NCBI RefSeq assembly: GCF_903819335.1
Contig: NZ_CAIJDE010000056.1
Location: 21,353 to 85,352 of the forward strand
Direction: 5' to 3'
Length of the DNA stretch: 64,000 nt
From: Flavobacterium panici
GTDB lineage: Bacteria > Bacteroidota > Bacteroidia > Flavobacteriales > Flavobacteriaceae
The translations under genes and the position numbers were made by a program. The notes below the pieces were generated by a model that had not been told where the DNA came from, did not search any database, and saw nothing but the letters and a program-made list of their open reading frames with translations. Shown piece by piece: positions 61,371 to 64,000 of the stretch (position 1 is its first letter; every line of letters begins with the position of its first letter).

Positions 61371-62882
61371 TTATTTGTCGTAATTTTTTTCTTCCTTGAT
61401 TTCCTGTTCGAGCCTTTTGTTGATGTTGATTTTCGCGTTTTTAAAAATAAAAATCGTGGTTCGGTATTCTCTGGCGTATTTATTTGTGATTTCGCCGCCA
61501 ATTAAAGAGATATCAAAATAAGGACTCGTTTCTACAAATTCCTTACTGTCTTTGTCAAATTCTTTAACCCGAATTAAGTTTGTATAATACAGATTTAGGT
61601 TGAACCAGTTTACATAATCGGCATTGAAAGAAACCGCTTTAATTCCTTTTTTTGTGTAATAATTTATAGCTCCGGCCTGACCGTAATTGTCACACAGAAC
61701 CAAAGTGTTTTCTGTTTTTGGAAACAAAGCATAAACTGAATCTGTTTTTCGTGCAAGTTCTTTCCAGCCTAGCATATCGGCAAAATCTTGCGATAAATTA
61801 TGTTCTTTTCCATCCTCCCAACGATGCGTTTCCAGTTTTTCGGCAACTATTTTTTCTGGACTTTTATTGGGGAAAGCCAAGTAGTACATCGGAATAAAAA
61901 ATAGTAAAGGAAGTGCAATAAATACAGGTTTTAAAAAACGTTTCCAGCCATTTTGTAAAACATCTGCAAGAAAAACCGAACCAAAAGCGATATAAATAGG
62001 GTATAAGCCAATTGCATAATAAGCTTTTGCCTTGAAGTATAAAAAGACAATTAATGTAAAAACTATTGACGCAAAAAAGAACTTATATTTTTCAAAAGGT
62101 TTATAAAAAAGTAAAGCATAAAAGGAAGAAAGAATGACAAAGAATCCGCCTATAAAAAATAGAATCTGCTCTTTTGCAAAGTCTGCACGATCTACGTTTA
62201 CCAATTGGGTTTCGGCCAGTTCTTTCATATGATGTACAATTGGGAAATGATTATTGTACTGCCATAATAAATTCGGTAGAATCAATACTAATCCTAAAAT
62301 CAAGGCAAAGTATAATTTTTTCTCTGCAAATATTTTTCTTTGTTTAGAAAGTATAATTGCCGGTAAAAGACCAATTAAAAGAAACAGAATATTGTATTTA
62401 TTTAAAAAACCGAAAGCAAAAACAACCGCTCCTATATAAAGCCATTTTGATTTTTCTGTTATAATATATTGAATCAGAATATAATAAAATAAGGTCCAGC
62501 ACAAAACATCAAATGAATTGGGCTGATACAACATGTTGATTCTTAATAAAGCCGAAAATAAAACACAAAGTGCGCCTAAAACCAAAGCGTATAAATTACC
62601 TTTTAAAAGCTCGATAGTTTTCCAGACAACTAAAAGCGTCAAAGCGCCAAAAAGAGCAGGAAAGAACTTGACCCAAAAAACAGAATTCCCAAGCAGTAAT
62701 ATAATATACGAAAACCACGAAGTTACCGGCGGAACAGATAAATAACCCCAAGCCAAATGATGCGCCTGATCAAGATGTAAATATTCATCGCGCTGCAAAT
62801 CATATTCGGGACTTATTAAAACATATTGCAAGACAAATTTTAAAATAATAAACCCAATTAAAATAAGTGTTTTTTTATTCAT
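61371..62882 (-). CDS. GT39-type integral membrane glycosyltransferase
   Basis: The 503-residue protein has about ten membrane helices and the GT39/ArnT-like first-loop acidic motif in YDLQRDEYLHLDQAHHL, followed by PPVTSWFSYIILLLG. Such enzymes move a sugar from a polyprenyl-phosphate donor to an acceptor outside the membrane. It is the first gene of a two-gene unit with DUF4269. Confidence 0.87.
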   Translation of the reverse strand: MNKKTLILIGFIILKFVLQYVLISPEYDLQRDEYLHLDQAHHLAWGYLSVPPVTSWFSYIILLLGNSVFWVKFFPALFGALTLLVVWKTIELLKGNLYALVLGALCVLFSALLRINMLYQPNSFDVLCWTLFYYILIQYIITEKSKWLYIGAVVFAFGFLNKYNILFLLIGLLPAIILSKQRKIFAEKKLYFALILGLVLILPNLLWQYNNHFPIVHHMKELAETQLVNVDRADFAKEQILFFIGGFFVILSSFYALLFYKPFEKYKFFFASIVFTLIVFLYFKAKAYYAIGLYPIYIAFGSVFLADVLQNGWKRFLKPVFIALPLLFFIPMYYLAFPNKSPEKIVAEKLETHRWEDGKEHNLSQDFADMLGWKELARKTDSVYALFPKTENTLVLCDNYGQAGAINYYTKKGIKAVSFNADYVNWFNLNLYYTNLIRVKEFDKDSKEFVETSPYFDISLIGGEITNKYAREYRTTIFIFKNAKININKRLEQEIKEEKNYDK

Positions 62883-62974
62883 GGAGTTTTTGGTTTGGTT
62901 GTAAATGGTTTTGTATAACGAATATAGGATTTATTTTGGTTTGAAAATACGTGTAAGTTTTACTGCCCGAAAAT

Positions 62975-63001
62975 AAAAAAGCTCCAGATTTCTCTGAAGC
63001 T
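62975..63001 (-). terminator. Terminator, copy 3 of a repeated type
   Basis: The same hairpin as at 59342 and 60613. It lies after the DUF4494 gene on the minus strand. Confidence 0.82.
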
Positions 63002-63073
63002 AATTTATTAATATTGAGAATTAAAGTTCTTTTTTGGAATTTGGAATTTTAATTTTTTGATATTTAAGAAAAT

Positions 63074-63619
63074 TTATTCCTCTACGGTTTCAAATTCCAT
63101 GTGATCTATTATTTCTTCATCTGCTTTTGCAGGTTTAGAAGCTTTTAAAGCGTTGAATCTTTCCAGCATTTCGGTTTCTTCTTCCTCACCGCTAAAATAT
63201 GGGAAAACGTCCATAATTGGCGATTCTGAAATGGCAGGAATAGAATATTCTCCCATTGTGTTTTTCATAACATGAATTGTGTTATCAAAAGCTTCTCTCA
63301 CATCATTTGCCTGAACCAGCATATACATATTTGATTTTCTTTCTTTTCCGCTTTCTTCATCATAAGCAATCAAAGAAACTTTTGATTTAAACCAACGATC
63401 AGCATTTTCAAATGGATGAATCTCCGCATAATTTGCTACTTTAATATTGGTGATTTTAAATTCTTCACTAATATAAGCTGCCATTTCTTCATTAATTCTT
63501 TTTTCAGCCTCTGTATAAGATACTGCATCTACCAAATAAGGTTCTGTTAAAACTTTTTGGCCTCCAGTTTCATCGGTTTTTCTATACTTTACTTTGCATT
63601 CGTACCAAATTGCGCTCAT
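63074..63619 (-). CDS. DUF4494 protein
   Basis: The 181-residue protein begins MSAIWYECKVKYRKTDETGG, the DUF4494 pattern, and continues EPYLVDAVSYTEAEKRINEEM, then WFKSKVSLIAYDEESGKERKSN. The C-terminal end is acidic. The family is found in Bacteroidota and its function is unknown. Confidence 0.85.
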   Translation of the reverse strand: MSAIWYECKVKYRKTDETGGQKVLTEPYLVDAVSYTEAEKRINEEMAAYISEEFKITNIKVANYAEIHPFENADRWFKSKVSLIAYDEESGKERKSNMYMLVQANDVREAFDNTIHVMKNTMGEYSIPAISESPIMDVFPYFSGEEEETEMLERFNALKASKPAKADEEIIDHMEFETVEE

Positions 63620-63803
63620 TTTTTCTAATTTTTAAGGATGCCAAAGATAGATTTTACAGGAAAACAAATCAGAATTTCGGCAAATAGATATTCACAATTT
63701 GTACTTGTTTTTTGTAAAGTGTTGATTGGTTTGTGTTTAATGTATAAACATGAGTTATTTGAGCTACATAATTAAAGAACACTTTGTAGAGAGACAGTAC
63801 ATA

Positions 63804-63840
63804 AACAAGAAAACCATTCAATTCGAATGGTTTTCTTGTT
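63804..63840. terminator. Perfect hairpin near the window end
   Basis: AACAAGAAAACCATTC (63804-63819) is complementary to GAATGGTTTTCTTGTT (63825-63840), a 16-base stem. No convincing gene lies upstream, so its host transcript is uncertain; the open frame at 63750 spans it and is probably not real. Confidence 0.65.
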
Positions 63841-64000
63841 TTATTGTAATCTTTTCAAATCATATTTTTTGGAATAAATCAGTATTACAGAAATCTAAAC
63901 AGTTAAAGGTTAGAGAATTGTCTTATATTGATATTTTCTAAACTTTTAGTGGCAAGATATTGATTTTTAGCATGGTAAATTGGTTTAATTAACTTATAAC
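63841..64000. other. End of window without recognised features
   Basis: The last 160 bases are A+T-rich and show no gene, repeat or regulatory motif that I can support. Confidence 0.4.

Noticed and set aside
63750..63941. Open frame of 63 residues at the window end
   Set aside because: It spans a perfect terminator hairpin and shows no coding features.

Overview
The window reads as chromosomal DNA of a gliding member of the Flavobacteriaceae, most likely a Flavobacterium close to F. johnsoniae. The evidence is low G+C content, many promoters with the Bacteroidota -7 element TAnnTTTG, few Shine-Dalgarno sites, and a complete gldK-gldL-gldM-gldN cluster with the extra paralogue gldO. No rRNA genes, intact prophage, insertion sequence with a transposase or CRISPR array are visible.

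Layout. 1-3270: the end of ftsA, then ftsZ, a YqeY-like gene and tRNA-Arg. 3428-16570: a run of small, mostly single-gene units (thioredoxin-like lipid-anchored or periplasmic protein, Pmp3-like protein, reductase, LytTR regulator, acyltransferase, hydrolases, DUF962, DUF3754, DoxX, TonB-like protein). It includes a small accessory patch (13142-13922) with a frameshifted helix-turn-helix regulator. 17016-21966: an unrecognised three-gene exported/lipoprotein operon, a LytS/LytTR two-component pair with a candidate direct-repeat operator, and two small conserved proteins. 22201-28149: a SulP transporter, paired intergenic repeats, an AraC regulator, an SDR enzyme, an HxlR regulator with its operator, a DoxX-like protein and an exported phosphodiesterase.

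28239-36631 is a housekeeping block on the minus strand: miaB, a sigma-54-type activator, lptE, a repeat-rich TPR protein, secG, groES and groEL. A PD-(D/E)XK (GxxExxY) gene framed by inverted repeats sits between miaB and the activator and looks inserted. 36632-37336 is a composite array of dispersed repeats. 37337-47410 holds topA, a degenerate arginase-fold protein and the type IX secretion/gliding genes gldK, gldL, gldM, gldN and gldO. 47430-64000 holds an FAD oxidoreductase, DUF983, an ABC-F ATPase, a divergent pair of a phosphatidate-phosphatase-like and a lipid-kinase-like gene, acyltransferase-like, LRR, isochorismatase-like and polyprenyl synthase genes, an exported Ppx/GppA-like protein, initiator tRNA-Met, DUF4269, a GT39 glycosyltransferase and DUF4494.

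The most interesting signals are these: the inverted-repeat-bounded nuclease-like gene, and a nested palindrome elsewhere in the window with the same ends; the LytTR-type direct repeat; the unrecognised secreted operon at 17016-19611; the metal-ligand-poor arginase homologue beside the type IX secretion genes; and several repeat families re-used as terminators or intergenic hairpins. All function calls come from reading motifs by eye; no database search was run.
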